Shown: positions 50,750 through 58,887, counted from the first letter of the stretch. The stretch is 64,000 nucleotides of DNA from Paradesertivirga mongoliensis (GCF_024436395.1 NZ_JAFMZO010000002.1:620001-684000); one strand, 5' to 3'. Notes: generated by a model not told the origin, from the sequence alone. A program made the numbers and translations.

Positions 50750-51631
50750 TTACCTAATAACCTTCAGTTTCCCCAGGAAATCAAAGATCCGTACTTTTAA
50801 ATTGTCCCTGTCCTCTCTCGAAAAAGAATGGCCGGCATTTTTAAGCGCATGGAGTTCAGCAAATACTCCGGCATTTTTTAAGGCACTATATAAGATGGAG
50901 GACTGCTCAAAGGGCACAGTACGGTCTTTTTCCCCATGAGCGATCAGCACAGGCGGGGACTTGGCACGGATATAAGAGACCGGAGATAAGAAGTTTACAA
51001 ACGAGGTATCGTTCTCCCTCCCTCCCAACCAGTCCCGGGATGCTTTTCCGGGTTTCCGTATGACGTCCCATTGGTTAAGATCTGATGGCCCGGACCAGTC
51101 GATCACCGCAGCGATCCTAAACTTCCTTTTTTTTGCAGCTGCACAATCGCGGGCAAAAACCGGGTCATGCGAAGTGAATGCGGTCATCAAAGCAAGGTGG
51201 GCGCCGGCCGAGATACCCATAAGTACTATCTTTTTCCGGTCGATTCTTAGTTTGCCTGCTTCCCGAACCAAATAATGAAGTGCACAGCGGCTGTCCTCAA
51301 TTGCTGCTGGTGCCACAGCCTGATTGGCAACCCGGTACTCAATATTCGCAATCACAAAGTTTTTTTCGAAGAACATGCCGAAGTCGCGCTCCTGCTCCTT
51401 TTTACCATGAACCCATCCCCCACCGTGAATAAAGATCAGCAGGGGCCGGTCTCCAGCTCCTTCTTTCGGTACATAGAGATCCATTTTCCAGGTCCAGTTT
51501 CCCACTTCTTTGTAGATCAGATCCTTTGTCAGCCGGTAATTTGCAGGCGGAAGCAACTGGCCAAAGCTGGAATGTGAGGCAAGTACAACAAACAAAGCTA
51601 TTAAGAGCTGAGGCAAGTTCAGTTTCATCAA
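50750..51631 (-). CDS. Secreted alpha/beta hydrolase (BD-FAE-like esterase)
   Basis: The 293-residue protein has a signal peptide (LPQLLIALFVVLASHSSFGQ) and an alpha/beta hydrolase domain with the oxyanion-hole motif LIFIHGGGWVHG, nucleophile motif VLMGISAGAHLA, acid EKDRTVPFE and catalytic His in NAGHSFSRED. The arrangement with HGGG and 'YRVANQAVAPAAIEDSRCAL' fits the BD-FAE/carboxylesterase group, which includes feruloyl and acetyl esterases. It could remove ester groups from hemicellulose side chains, consistent with the theme of the window. The start at 51631 (MMKLNLPQ) could also be at the second Met. Confidence 0.87.
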   Translation of the reverse strand: MMKLNLPQLLIALFVVLASHSSFGQLLPPANYRLTKDLIYKEVGNWTWKMDLYVPKEGAGDRPLLIFIHGGGWVHGKKEQERDFGMFFEKNFVIANIEYRVANQAVAPAAIEDSRCALHYLVREAGKLRIDRKKIVLMGISAGAHLALMTAFTSHDPVFARDCAAAKKRKFRIAAVIDWSGPSDLNQWDVIRKPGKASRDWLGGRENDTSFVNFLSPVSYIRAKSPPVLIAHGEKDRTVPFEQSSILYSALKNAGVFAELHALKNAGHSFSREDRDNLKVRIFDFLGKLKVIR

Positions 51632-51689
51632 TCAAAGATGAAGAAATGAAGAGGACAAATGAGTGATATGTTAAAAAAAAAGACAACGA

Positions 51690-51837
51690 TAGTATTGGAC
51701 GGATCATGGTTTAAACCACAATCGTCATCTCTTGAAGATCGTCATTGCCGACCCGATCGGCAATCCTAAAGCGATATACTGGCGCCACGTTGATTTAGCA
51801 AAGCATTACGATCCCTGCCTGCGCAGGAATGACGAAT
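51690..51837. repeat. Family B copy upstream of the hydrolase gene
   Basis: GTATTGGACGGATCATGGTT, TGCCGACCCGATCGGCAATC and CCTGCCTGCGCAGGAATGAC follow the same order as the tandem units at 48890. It ends where the copied leader of the hydrolase begins. Confidence 0.8.
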
Positions 51838-51877
51838 CGCATTTCTCGCCACGAATGGCTAAATTAGCGCTTCAGGC

Positions 51878-53362
51878 ATGACGCATTCACAACCACAGCA
51901 ATCAGGCACCTCTCTATCTTCCATCGCTATCGTTCAGCAGCAGCTAGTCATCAGGCGCTTTGTTAGCTATATATTCCAACAAGAGCGTACCAGATTCAAG
52001 TTTGGATTAACCTGCCTGCTACTCATCAGCCTTTCGCTCCCCTCTTTCGCTGCCAAAGGCAAATGGCTCAGCAAAGTTACCGGAACCAACATATCGTATA
52101 AAGTCACCGAATCGTCCAGGCCTTTAAAAGACTATCAAGGCAATTACATAACAGTTGTCTACCTCCAAAAATTAGGCTTTAAGAAGATAGGCGGGAACAA
52201 GCGGAAAACCGATGTAAAATACCTGCTCGGGCAGGGATACCGGGTGATCGAACTCAATTACCGGCACCACGCTAAAGCCGTTTCTCCCGCCATCAACTAT
52301 GATATCATTGCCATTAACGACTCCATTGCCGCGGGCTCCTTTGCCAGACTGCACAACTGTTCCCGCTACCGCTCCTATATCTTGTTTGAGGGCTACCGCA
52401 TCATGCGCGACGTACCTTATTTCGTGGATGATCCCCGCATTTACAACACTCCGGCCGAGTACACCGTGGGCGATACGTTACATATGGACATCATCTACCC
52501 GGCAAATACATCACATGCTGTGCCCCTTATTTTGTCTTTCTCCTACAGCAACAGCTATGCAAGCTGGGATGAGGAGAAAAAGGGGCTGACTGCAGCAAAT
52601 AGGAACCAGCGCCTCAACCTGGGAAACACGCTGGCAGGTTTTAACGATTCTTTTCTGGAGGGCGCAGCCGCCCGGGGCATGGCCTGGGCGATAGCCGACC
52701 ATCCGAAATACGCGCCATGGGGCAAGGGCAAGCCGCCGGGCGGCCCCAATGATGCCTATAAGTCTTTCCAAACCAATCCCGATGCCGCAAGGAAGGTCAA
52801 ATCTGCTGTGCGCACCTTGCGGGCAATGGCTGGCCGGTTGAATCTTTCGGGCAAGATCGGAATTTACGGTTTCTCGCGTGGGGCGACTGCGGGTTCGCTG
52901 GCCGTGGGCGACCGATCTGTGCCCGAACTGGAGAATTCCGGGTTTAATATCGGGGTTTCGGATGAAGTGCAGGCAGCTGCGCTTGGGCCGGGGGTATTTG
53001 ATTATACCAGGATCTACGAGGTGACGGATGATGGAGATGGAAACCTGGAGACGCGCTCCCCTTGGGTCTGGGGACCGCTGAAAGACAACTACGAGCGCTG
53101 GGAACAAATGGGTGCGGCATATCTGGCGCAGTCGGCCAACACGGCACCAGTGCTTTTCTTCTTAAACAGGGATGATGAGGGCTATTACCAGGAACAGCTC
53201 AAACATTTTAAGGCGAAGCTGGATTCGATCGGAGTGCGGACGGAGCTAATGCTGGATTACGGCAAAGGGCATTCGGTTCCGCAACGGGAGGGCGACCTGA
53301 AAAGGCTATATGATTTTTTCAGGAAGAATTTGGCTGGGTTAAATCGTGATAAAGCAGGCTAA
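51878..53362 (+). CDS. Exported alpha/beta hydrolase, N-terminus in a duplicated leader
   Basis: The 494-residue protein has a hydrophobic signal at about 42-58 (FGLTCLLLISLSLPSFAA), so the first 40 residues are either a long signal n-region or not translated; the ATG at 51878 is the only one available. The enzyme part has a family-like hydrophobic nucleophile motif GIYGFSRGATAGS and a His in DYGKGHSVPQREGD, supporting an alpha/beta hydrolase with Ser and His; the acid is probably Asp in FLNRDDEGY. Substrate is unknown. Its leader and first codons exist again at 49202-49276. It lies between family B repeats. Confidence 0.72.
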   Translation: MTHSQPQQSGTSLSSIAIVQQQLVIRRFVSYIFQQERTRFKFGLTCLLLISLSLPSFAAKGKWLSKVTGTNISYKVTESSRPLKDYQGNYITVVYLQKLGFKKIGGNKRKTDVKYLLGQGYRVIELNYRHHAKAVSPAINYDIIAINDSIAAGSFARLHNCSRYRSYILFEGYRIMRDVPYFVDDPRIYNTPAEYTVGDTLHMDIIYPANTSHAVPLILSFSYSNSYASWDEEKKGLTAANRNQRLNLGNTLAGFNDSFLEGAAARGMAWAIADHPKYAPWGKGKPPGGPNDAYKSFQTNPDAARKVKSAVRTLRAMAGRLNLSGKIGIYGFSRGATAGSLAVGDRSVPELENSGFNIGVSDEVQAAALGPGVFDYTRIYEVTDDGDGNLETRSPWVWGPLKDNYERWEQMGAAYLAQSANTAPVLFFLNRDDEGYYQEQLKHFKAKLDSIGVRTELMLDYGKGHSVPQREGDLKRLYDFFRKNLAGLNRDKAG

Positions 53363-53396
53363 AGAGACGTTTGCGCCGGAGCCAGTTTTTCTTAAG

Positions 53397-53456
53397 CCTT
53401 GGTTCGTGTCCCCACGAACCAAAAGTTTGATTTCGTGGGAGACGCGAACCAGTGCA
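53397..53456. repeat. Family C pair
   Basis: CCTTGGTTCGTGTCCCCACG and GGGAGACGCGAACCAGTGC. Confidence 0.75.
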
Positions 53457-53457
53457 G

Positions 53458-53711
53458 GACAACCGTTATTTCTCGAAGATCGTCATTGCCGACTCGATCG
53501 GCAATCCTAAAGCGATATACCGGTGCCAGGTTGATTTAGCCCTGCATTACGATTCCTGCCTGCGCAGGAATGACGAGCCGTAATATGTGACGAATCGTGG
53601 TTTAAACGACAACCGTTATTTCTCGAAGATCGTCATTGCCGACTCGATCGGCAATCCTAAAGCGATATGCTGGTGCCAGGTTGATTTAGCAACGATTACA
53701 AAACCCTTGTA
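53458..53711. repeat. Family B tandem: two units
   Basis: GACAACCGTTATTTCTCGAA starts at 53458 and again at 53608 (150-bp period), each with TTGCCGACTCGATCGGCAAT. The second unit and its continuation to about 53780 recur almost unchanged at 55212-55390. Confidence 0.88.
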
Positions 53712-53730
53712 ACTAATGTTCGGGCCGGAC

Positions 53731-53767
53731 CTGAAACTCTCCTGTTTCGTGGGGACACGAACCAGGG
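53731..53767. repeat. Family C right arm
   Basis: TTTCGTGGGGACACGAACCA with the GGGCGG tail, part of the direct repeat that flanks the MORN/TonB gene. Confidence 0.7.
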
Positions 53768-53821
53768 CGGCGGACGTTTGCGCCGGAACCAGTTTTTCTT
53801 TAACTTTAAAATCTTATCACA

Positions 53822-55105
53822 ATGAAAAAGCTCCTTCCCTATCTTTTATTTTTTCTTTTGCCTGCATCAGGAAACGCTCAGGTTTACAAGCTATTTATCA
53901 ACTCAAGAGACGAGATTTGTGATTCTGCTAAGGCAGAGGCTTTCATCCTTTATACGGCAGGTCCCGATAGCTTATGGCACACCCGCGAGTATCTTATGAA
54001 CGGCTCCCTGCGATTGAAAGGAACATACAAAGATCCCAATCTTCAAATTTCTCATGGAAGGTTTTCTTATTATCATACCGAAGATTCAGTCCACTACAAA
54101 CGCAGGGCAGGACTGTTTATTGATGGCGAGAAAGAAGGGATATGGACAGAACATTATCCCAACTCATCATTGAAGATGGTTCAACACTATAAGAAGGGTA
54201 AAAAAAACGGAGAATACCGGAACTATTTCCGTGACAGTAAAGAAATATACATCCGTGGTTCTTATAGCGATGATTTAGTAGATGGGGAATGGATAACTTT
54301 TGACAAATATAGAAACGTCACCAATGTTGAGATCTGGGAAAAAGGTAAGCTCATCTCTCGAACAAAACCACCTCTTATTTATCGCAAGCCTCTGGTGTCG
54401 GCAAAGTTTGAAGCGTTCATAGAATCCGTTCTAAAAGATCAAAGCAATGGGCAGAACCAGCCGGCGACATTCGTAATTGGGGCTTCGCTTGCCGATGACG
54501 GCAAATTAGCGAACCCGTCGCTCTTGAGTACCTATGGAGATGCGGCCCGTTTAAGCAAAAAAATACTGGAAATGTTGCAACAGGCTCCTGCCTGGGAACC
54601 AGCATATAATGAGAAAGAAAAAAAGGGGGTCAAAGACAGTGTTGCGTTCGTGATCTGGTACTCAAAGGCTGGAATAAACACAGAACTATGCCGCTCTGCT
54701 ATTCGTCCGGATACTTCAAGTAAAAATCTCATTGAGATTAGCCCAATGCCGCATGGAGGATGGAAACGATTTTACTCCAGGATACAGTCATCATTCTCTA
54801 TTCGCCAGGACGTCAAGCTCAATAACTTCAAAAGCCCTATCGTGATGGAAACAGAAGAGAACAAAGATATAAAAGGAAGAATAGTGCTGACGTTTAAAGT
54901 GGAACACGACGGTCGCCTTTCTGAGCTTAAAGTAATTCGTGGATTAAAGTCCGATGTGAATGAGGCCGCCATTCGGGCAGTAAAAGGAGCGTCATCCGGA
55001 TGGTTCCCCGGAATCCAAAATAATAGAGCGGTTAAAGTATCCTTTACCCTCCCGCTCATGATTGATTTGAAAGGCGCTATCCAGGGGTCGTTCCCGAATG
55101 AATAA
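53822..55105 (+). CDS. MORN-repeat protein with C-terminal TonB domain
   Basis: The 427-residue protein has a signal peptide (MKKLLPYLLFFLLPASGNAQ). Residues 55-175 carry MORN/YwqK-type repeats ('GLFIDGEKEGIWTEHYPNSS', KKGKKNGEYRNYF, 'DDLVDGEWITFDKYRN'). Residues about 335-420 form a TonB_C domain (GRIVLTFKVEHDGRLSELKV, then RAVKGASSGWFPGIQ). A middle part (200-320) also resembles a degenerate TonB_C repeat. Periplasmic TonB_C domains contact outer-membrane receptor boxes; MORN repeats are protein-binding. No receptor is encoded here, so a partner elsewhere is implied. The gene lies between two near-identical 165-bp repeats (53608-, 55212-). Confidence 0.8.
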   Translation: MKKLLPYLLFFLLPASGNAQVYKLFINSRDEICDSAKAEAFILYTAGPDSLWHTREYLMNGSLRLKGTYKDPNLQISHGRFSYYHTEDSVHYKRRAGLFIDGEKEGIWTEHYPNSSLKMVQHYKKGKKNGEYRNYFRDSKEIYIRGSYSDDLVDGEWITFDKYRNVTNVEIWEKGKLISRTKPPLIYRKPLVSAKFEAFIESVLKDQSNGQNQPATFVIGASLADDGKLANPSLLSTYGDAARLSKKILEMLQQAPAWEPAYNEKEKKGVKDSVAFVIWYSKAGINTELCRSAIRPDTSSKNLIEISPMPHGGWKRFYSRIQSSFSIRQDVKLNNFKSPIVMETEENKDIKGRIVLTFKVEHDGRLSELKVIRGLKSDVNEAAIRAVKGASSGWFPGIQNNRAVKVSFTLPLMIDLKGAIQGSFPNE

Positions 55106-55117
55106 CATGCAATGCCT

Positions 55118-55189
55118 CGATGATCGTCATCGGGCCGAACCGATCGGCAATCGTATTAAGCCTTGGTTCGTGTCCCCACGAACCAGTGC
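55118..55189. repeat. Family B fragment and family C palindrome
   Basis: GATCGTCATCGGGCCGAACC..GATCGGCAATCG (55118-55150) is a short family B core, directly followed by CCTTGGTTCGTGTCCCCACG (55161-55189). Confidence 0.65.
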
Positions 55190-55197
55190 GGGAGTAT

Positions 55198-55378
55198 TTG
55201 GCAAGTCGTGGTTTAAACGACAACCGTTATTTCTCGAAGATCGTCATTGCCGACTCGATCGGCAATCCTAAAGCGATATACCGGTGCCAGGTTGATTTAG
55301 CAACGATTACAAAACCCTTGTAACTAATGTTCGGGCCGGGCCTGAAACTCTCCTGTTTCGTGGGGACACGAACTAGGG
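55198..55378. repeat. Family B and C block, direct repeat of 53608-53780
   Basis: From GTGGTTTAAACGACAACCGT through TTGTAACTAATGTTCGGGCC to GACACGAACTAGGGCGGCG the block repeats the one before the MORN/TonB gene with only a few changes. Two such blocks bracket that gene in direct orientation. Confidence 0.85.
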
Positions 55379-55399
55379 CGGCGGGAAACACAAGAGAGC

Positions 55400-55627
55400 A
55401 CCTAAACCTTAGAAGCAGGGCAGCACCGAATACTTATTCCGTCTTCGGACCGCGGAGATATCTCACCGCAAGGCTCGGCTCAGGGCCGTTCGATATGACG
55501 GGTGAAGAGGTGCTGAGGGCTGTTATGGGTACCGAACCTATAACAACGAAACCCTCCACCCTATTCGTCACCTCGAACGGAGGGAGAGGTCTCCGCAATA
55601 TGGAAAAGAGGCCGGAGTTTGCAGCCG
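55400..55627. repeat. Family A copy with extra left end
   Basis: CTTAGAAGCAGGGCAGCACC, then CCGCGGAGATATCTCACCGC, GGCCGTTCGATATGACGGG and the AGGTCTCCGCAATATGGAA end. The same set, including the left end, appears at 56519-56808. Confidence 0.85.
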
Positions 55628-55728
55628 TTCTGAAATCAATGATTCTGTATCATCGCGAGATATGCCTGGATAAGGATTGCTTTTATTTCCGCAGTTCTCG
55701 TTTTTCAGGAACTCTGCGGAAAAAAGGT

Positions 55729-56388
55729 CTATTCAAGGCAGCTAATCTCCTTTTTAGAATTTTTAAGCTTTGCGAGTGTGTTGTACTTCCTTATTTGTGC
55801 ATCTACAGATGAGCATGCAACATCCCTGTTTGCAATCTCTTCCGGCTGCGGCTTGTCATGATCTGTGGATACTATCTTAAAGTCTTTTTCAAGGCACTTA
55901 ACTGGTTTCCCATTTATGATATAAAAACGTTTCTCGGCCACATTATCTGTTGTACCCTGTTGTCCCTTGTCGTTTGAACTAAAAACCCAGGATATACTCC
56001 TGTAATAAACGAAAAACGGAGCACCTCTTTTTACAAAATAATAATCGCTGGCCGTGTAATGACTGTATTCTGAATAGGTGTGCTTAATCATCCGCACCTG
56101 TCCCCTTTCAGAAAACCAGGTGATTGTTCCTGCTTTTTCGCCACGACAGTTATATTTCTTTGAAATCGAATCTACATCGCCGCTCTCTATTCTTGAATTG
56201 ATGTAAGCAACCTCTTTTTTAATATCCTCAACACTGCTAAGCTCCCGTACGGAATCTGCCAACTTTCCCTGCGCTTCTTCCCGGGGTGCGGTTATGGTCA
56301 TCGAAGTGGTGTCGTTTACCGCAACAGGCCTGGAGTTTTCGGTGCAGCCGATAATAGTAAAAAGTAGTATAAAAGATAAGATCCGCAT
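55729..56388 (-). CDS. Lipoprotein of unknown function
   Basis: The 219-residue protein has a lipoprotein signal (MRILSFILLFTIIGC, Cys15) and a predominantly polar mature part. A helical segment (ADSVRELSSVEDIKKEVAYI) is followed by strands ('GTITWFSERGQVRMIKHTYS', DYYFVKRGAPFFVYYRSISW) and a C-terminal helix (VDAQIRKYNTLAKLKNSKKE). No family is recognised. It is flanked by direct family A repeats of about 240 bp (55400-55627 and 56519-56808), so recombination between them could delete or invert it. It stands alone on minus. Confidence 0.62.
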   Translation of the reverse strand: MRILSFILLFTIIGCTENSRPVAVNDTTSMTITAPREEAQGKLADSVRELSSVEDIKKEVAYINSRIESGDVDSISKKYNCRGEKAGTITWFSERGQVRMIKHTYSEYSHYTASDYYFVKRGAPFFVYYRSISWVFSSNDKGQQGTTDNVAEKRFYIINGKPVKCLEKDFKIVSTDHDKPQPEEIANRDVACSSVDAQIRKYNTLAKLKNSKKEISCLE

Positions 56389-56518
56389 ATGGCGCTGTAT
56401 TTGGTGTGGAAGGTATTTTGTAAAGAACGATATAGTATGATTTTAGTTCTTGTCCTTTTCTTGGGTTTGCCGCAATTGTGCCGACAGAGTCCTGATTTTC
56501 ATGATAAAGATTTATTCG

Positions 56519-56808
56519 CCCTGTCGGAAGACTTAAACCAGTGGGGGGCGGGAAACACAACAGTGTCACGAAAGCACCTAACCTTAGAAGCAGGGCAGCA
56601 GCGAATACTTAATTCCGTCTGCGGGCCGCGGAGATATCTCACCGCAAGGCTTGGCTCAGGGCCGTTCGATATGACGGGTGAAGAGGTACTGAGGGTTGTT
56701 ATAGGTACCGAACCTATAACAACGAAACCCTCCACCCTATTCGTCACCTCGAACGGAGTGAGAGGTCTCCGCAAATATGGAAAAGAGGCCGGAGTTTGCA
56801 GCCGTTGG
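56519..56808. repeat. Family A copy, direct repeat of 55400-55627
   Basis: The block repeats the left end (CTTAGAAGCAGGGCAGCAGC), the CCGCGG module, the GTTCGATATGACGGG module and the AGGTCTCCGCAAATATGGA end in the same direction. Confidence 0.85.
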
Positions 56809-56828
56809 GGGAGGTATTCGTCCTAAGC

Positions 56829-56899
56829 CTAAGCATTAGTTCGTGCCCCCACGAACCAAAAGGTTTGATCTCCTGTTTCGTGGACACGAACCAGGGCGG
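56829..56899. repeat. Family C pair, diverged
   Basis: AGCATTAGTTCGTGCCCCCA and TTTCGTGGACACGAACCAGG as left and right arms. Confidence 0.65.
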
Positions 56900-56946
56900 C
56901 GGGGGTTGTTATAGGTACCGGACTTTATACAAATACTTCGTGTGTT

Positions 56947-57198
56947 ACGATGCTTACTTTAAGAGTAACGGAGCTTACTTTAACAGCAACGACGCTTACT
57001 TTAAGAGTGACGGAGCTTACTTTATTAGCAACGATGCTTACTTTATAAATCACGGAGCTTACTTTAACAGCAACGGAGCTTACTTTATAAATCGCGGAGC
57101 TTGTTTTAACAGCAACGGAGCTTACTTTAAGAGCAACGACGCTTACTTTATCAGCAACGATGCTTACTTTATAAATCACGGTCCTTACTTTAAAAAAA
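56947..57198. repeat. 21-bp minisatellite, 12 units
   Basis: Twelve 21-bp units share the core CGGAGCTTACTTTAACAGCA, with a partial thirteenth after 57199. Variants cluster at a few positions; unit 8 differs most. Both strands are open through the array: plus reads repeated NGAYFNS-type heptapeptides and minus reads KVSSVAV-type heptapeptides. Neither frame starts with ATG. Confidence 0.9.
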
Positions 57199-57301
57199 AC
57201 GTGCTTAATTAAGAACAACGACTCTTATTTTTTATAAACAAGCAGCTGTATCGGAACAATGAGGTTGGCTATTAAGACTCAGGTGGGGTATATTGATGGA
57301 G

Positions 57302-57373
57302 GAAGGCTGTCTCAAATTCTTCAGATCTTGCTGATAAGGACCAAAAACTCAGATCTTTCAAGAGACAGCCTTC
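57302..57373. mobile_element. 72-bp inverted-repeat element (MITE-like) or hairpin
   Basis: GAAGGCTGTCTC (57302-57313) and GAGACAGCCTTC (57362-57373) are perfect ends; an inner AGATCT pair extends the complementarity. IS ends with GGCTGTCTCAAA-like starts exist in some families, so this could be a non-autonomous remnant; it could also be the terminator of the gene on minus ending at 57379. No transposase is present. Confidence 0.4.
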
Positions 57374-57378
57374 TGGTA

Positions 57379-58104
57379 TTACTTACCTCTTCTAAAGTCG
57401 AGGCTTAAAATGGGCTTGTAATTTACCGACTTAGGGGTAAATGCTGCTTTCACATAGGTTTTAACCCCTATTCCTAAATCAACGATCCCGCTTCCGGGTG
57501 TATAAAGCATTTTATCGCGGTTGAGGCGGGCGGTTTCTACTCTCACTTGTGCTTCGGTTACGTCCTGGGCTTTCTTAGACAGATCTGAATGCAGCGCCAT
57601 AAGTCCGGCAACGCTAAGCTCGGCTTCATTTGGCTGGTAAGAGGCGTGTGCCGAGAGTACTTCAATAAGAGATGCAAGGTTTGCCAGCTGCATATCGGCC
57701 GAGAGCTGCGAAGTAGAGATCTTTCTTACGGGCTCCTCTCCTTCTGCGGGCGCTGCCGGCTTAGGCGAGGAGACACCGCGGATCTTATTTGCCAGACTTG
57801 TGGCGCTTTCTACTTCGGCTTTATTGTCGACCGAAGCTTTAAACATGTTTAAGGCGCGGGTAACGAGTTTGCCCAGTGGTGCAAAGGCGGCCTGTTTGGC
57901 GTCTACGGCTTGCTGGTACAGGGGTAGTTCGGCTGCAAGTGATTTTAGTGTTGCCGCTGCCGCCTGATGCTGAAGCTCGAGGTTTGTTAAGCTTAATCCG
58001 GCTTTGCTTGGATTGTAATCTGTACCGAGGCTTCTCACGCGGGTAAGCAGATCTTCGAAATTGGCCACATTCTTTGCATGGCCGCTGTCTGATTTTGTTG
58101 GCAT
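57379..58104 (-). CDS. Helical protein of a Bacteroidota-specific family, unknown
   Basis: The start at 58104 (MPTKSDSGHAKNVANFEDLL) is chosen because it matches the usual beginning of this family; the frame opens 87 bp upstream with an unlikely hydrophobic addition. The 241-residue protein is mainly helical with Ala-rich segments (QHQAAAATLKSLAAELPLYQ, AFAPLGKLVTRALNMFKASV) and ends VNYKPILSLDFRRGK. No signal peptide or known motif is seen. It resembles hypothetical proteins annotated in many Flavobacteriia and Sphingobacteria, with unknown role. It is single on minus after the MITE-like element. Confidence 0.72.
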   Translation of the reverse strand: MPTKSDSGHAKNVANFEDLLTRVRSLGTDYNPSKAGLSLTNLELQHQAAAATLKSLAAELPLYQQAVDAKQAAFAPLGKLVTRALNMFKASVDNKAEVESATSLANKIRGVSSPKPAAPAEGEEPVRKISTSQLSADMQLANLASLIEVLSAHASYQPNEAELSVAGLMALHSDLSKKAQDVTEAQVRVETARLNRDKMLYTPGSGIVDLGIGVKTYVKAAFTPKSVNYKPILSLDFRRGK

Positions 58105-58409
58105 AGGGTAATAGATTAAAGGGTTTATAGATATATTAATTAATAAAAATTCGTCCAGAGGCCCGGGCAAAGCAAAGCCTGTGCATAGCAATAATTTGTG
58201 TCAATAAATTTTAAGGACTAATCCTTGATCTAAAACTCTTTAAGATGTTTTCCTGGTCTGTAGCACAGTTCGGTAGCTGATTGAAAACTGTCTTAGGTAA
58301 ATGTTTTAATGTTAATGCTAATTAAAACAGTTTATATGAAACTTGCAAGAGCCAAGAGTAAATTTTATTTCTTTTAACATTAATAACGCTTCGTTTCTGA
58401 CATGAGCTA
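58105..58409. other. Intergenic, nothing specific
   Basis: The 305 bases are A/T-rich with one short hairpin near 58213 (AAGGACTAATCCTT). No gene or repeat family member is present. Confidence 0.4.
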
Positions 58410-58766
58410 TCAAGTGAGCTTATTCCATGCATGGAGCCATTGCTCAAAGAAAAGCTTGAGCACTTCTTCCCTTTCGCGGGCAGTGCAATCTCCGGAGTGG
58501 GCCAGGAGACGTTGGTACCGGGTTTCTTTTTGAAGCAGGAATTGCTGTTGCTCGGGGCTGTATGAGCCTTGAGGTGACAGATTTAATGCGACGTATTCCA
58601 GAAAGTAATCGGTGGCGAGGAGGGTTTGCTTGTCGGGGTCTATGTGGTCTGATGGGAGGATGATGTGGGAGATGAGATCCTGGAGGAATTGTTGGGGTTG
58701 GATTTGGTGGAGGATGCAGGCGAGGTGGAATTGGGTGGGGAGGCGAAGGGTGATGAGGTTTGACAT
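58410..58766 (-). CDS. Unknown soluble helical protein next to an XRE regulator
   Basis: The 118-residue protein has no signal peptide. It is rich in Leu, Gln and His, with predicted helices (FHLACILHQIQPQQFLQDLI, 'TLLATDYFLEYVALNLS', QQFLLQKETRYQRLLAHS and EVLKLFFEQWLHAWNKLT). I do not recognise a family. It shares a 121-bp divergent promoter region with the XRE gene at 58888, where two matching dyads lie, so the two may be jointly controlled. Base composition of its 5' half is unusually rich in GG/TGG on the plus strand. Confidence 0.6.
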   Translation of the reverse strand: MSNLITLRLPTQFHLACILHQIQPQQFLQDLISHIILPSDHIDPDKQTLLATDYFLEYVALNLSPQGSYSPEQQQFLLQKETRYQRLLAHSGDCTAREREEVLKLFFEQWLHAWNKLT

Positions 58767-58775
58767 AGCGGCGGA

Positions 58776-58849
58776 TTGTTTAATAATTCTAAACGAAAGT
58801 AACGAATTCTAAAACAAATCCAACGAAATTGTTTAACAATTCTAAACAA
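58776..58849. promoter_or_regulatory. Repeated operator-like dyads in the XRE divergent promoter
   Basis: TTGTTTAATAATTCTAAACG (58776-) and TTGTTTAACAATTCTAAACA (58829-) are dyads with TTGTTTA/TAAACAA arms; a third, degenerate AATTCTAAAACAA lies at about 58805. They sit between the starts of the 58410 gene and the XRE gene. Confidence 0.5.
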
Positions 58850-58887
58850 TTGTACCTTACTCGCTAACAGATGTAAAGGGAACGCAA

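Noticed and set aside
52511..53107. 198-codon minus frame opposite the alpha/beta hydrolase
   Set aside because: Shadow of a real gene with Arg/Pro-rich composition and no motif.
56947..57198. Possible CRISPR array
   Set aside because: Units are 21 bp with no spacers between them and no cas genes nearby; it is a minisatellite.
46372..57198. Integron-like cassette array with attC sites
   Set aside because: Genes between repeats lie in both orientations, the palindromes lack the GTTRRRY/RYYYAAC cores, and no integrase is present.
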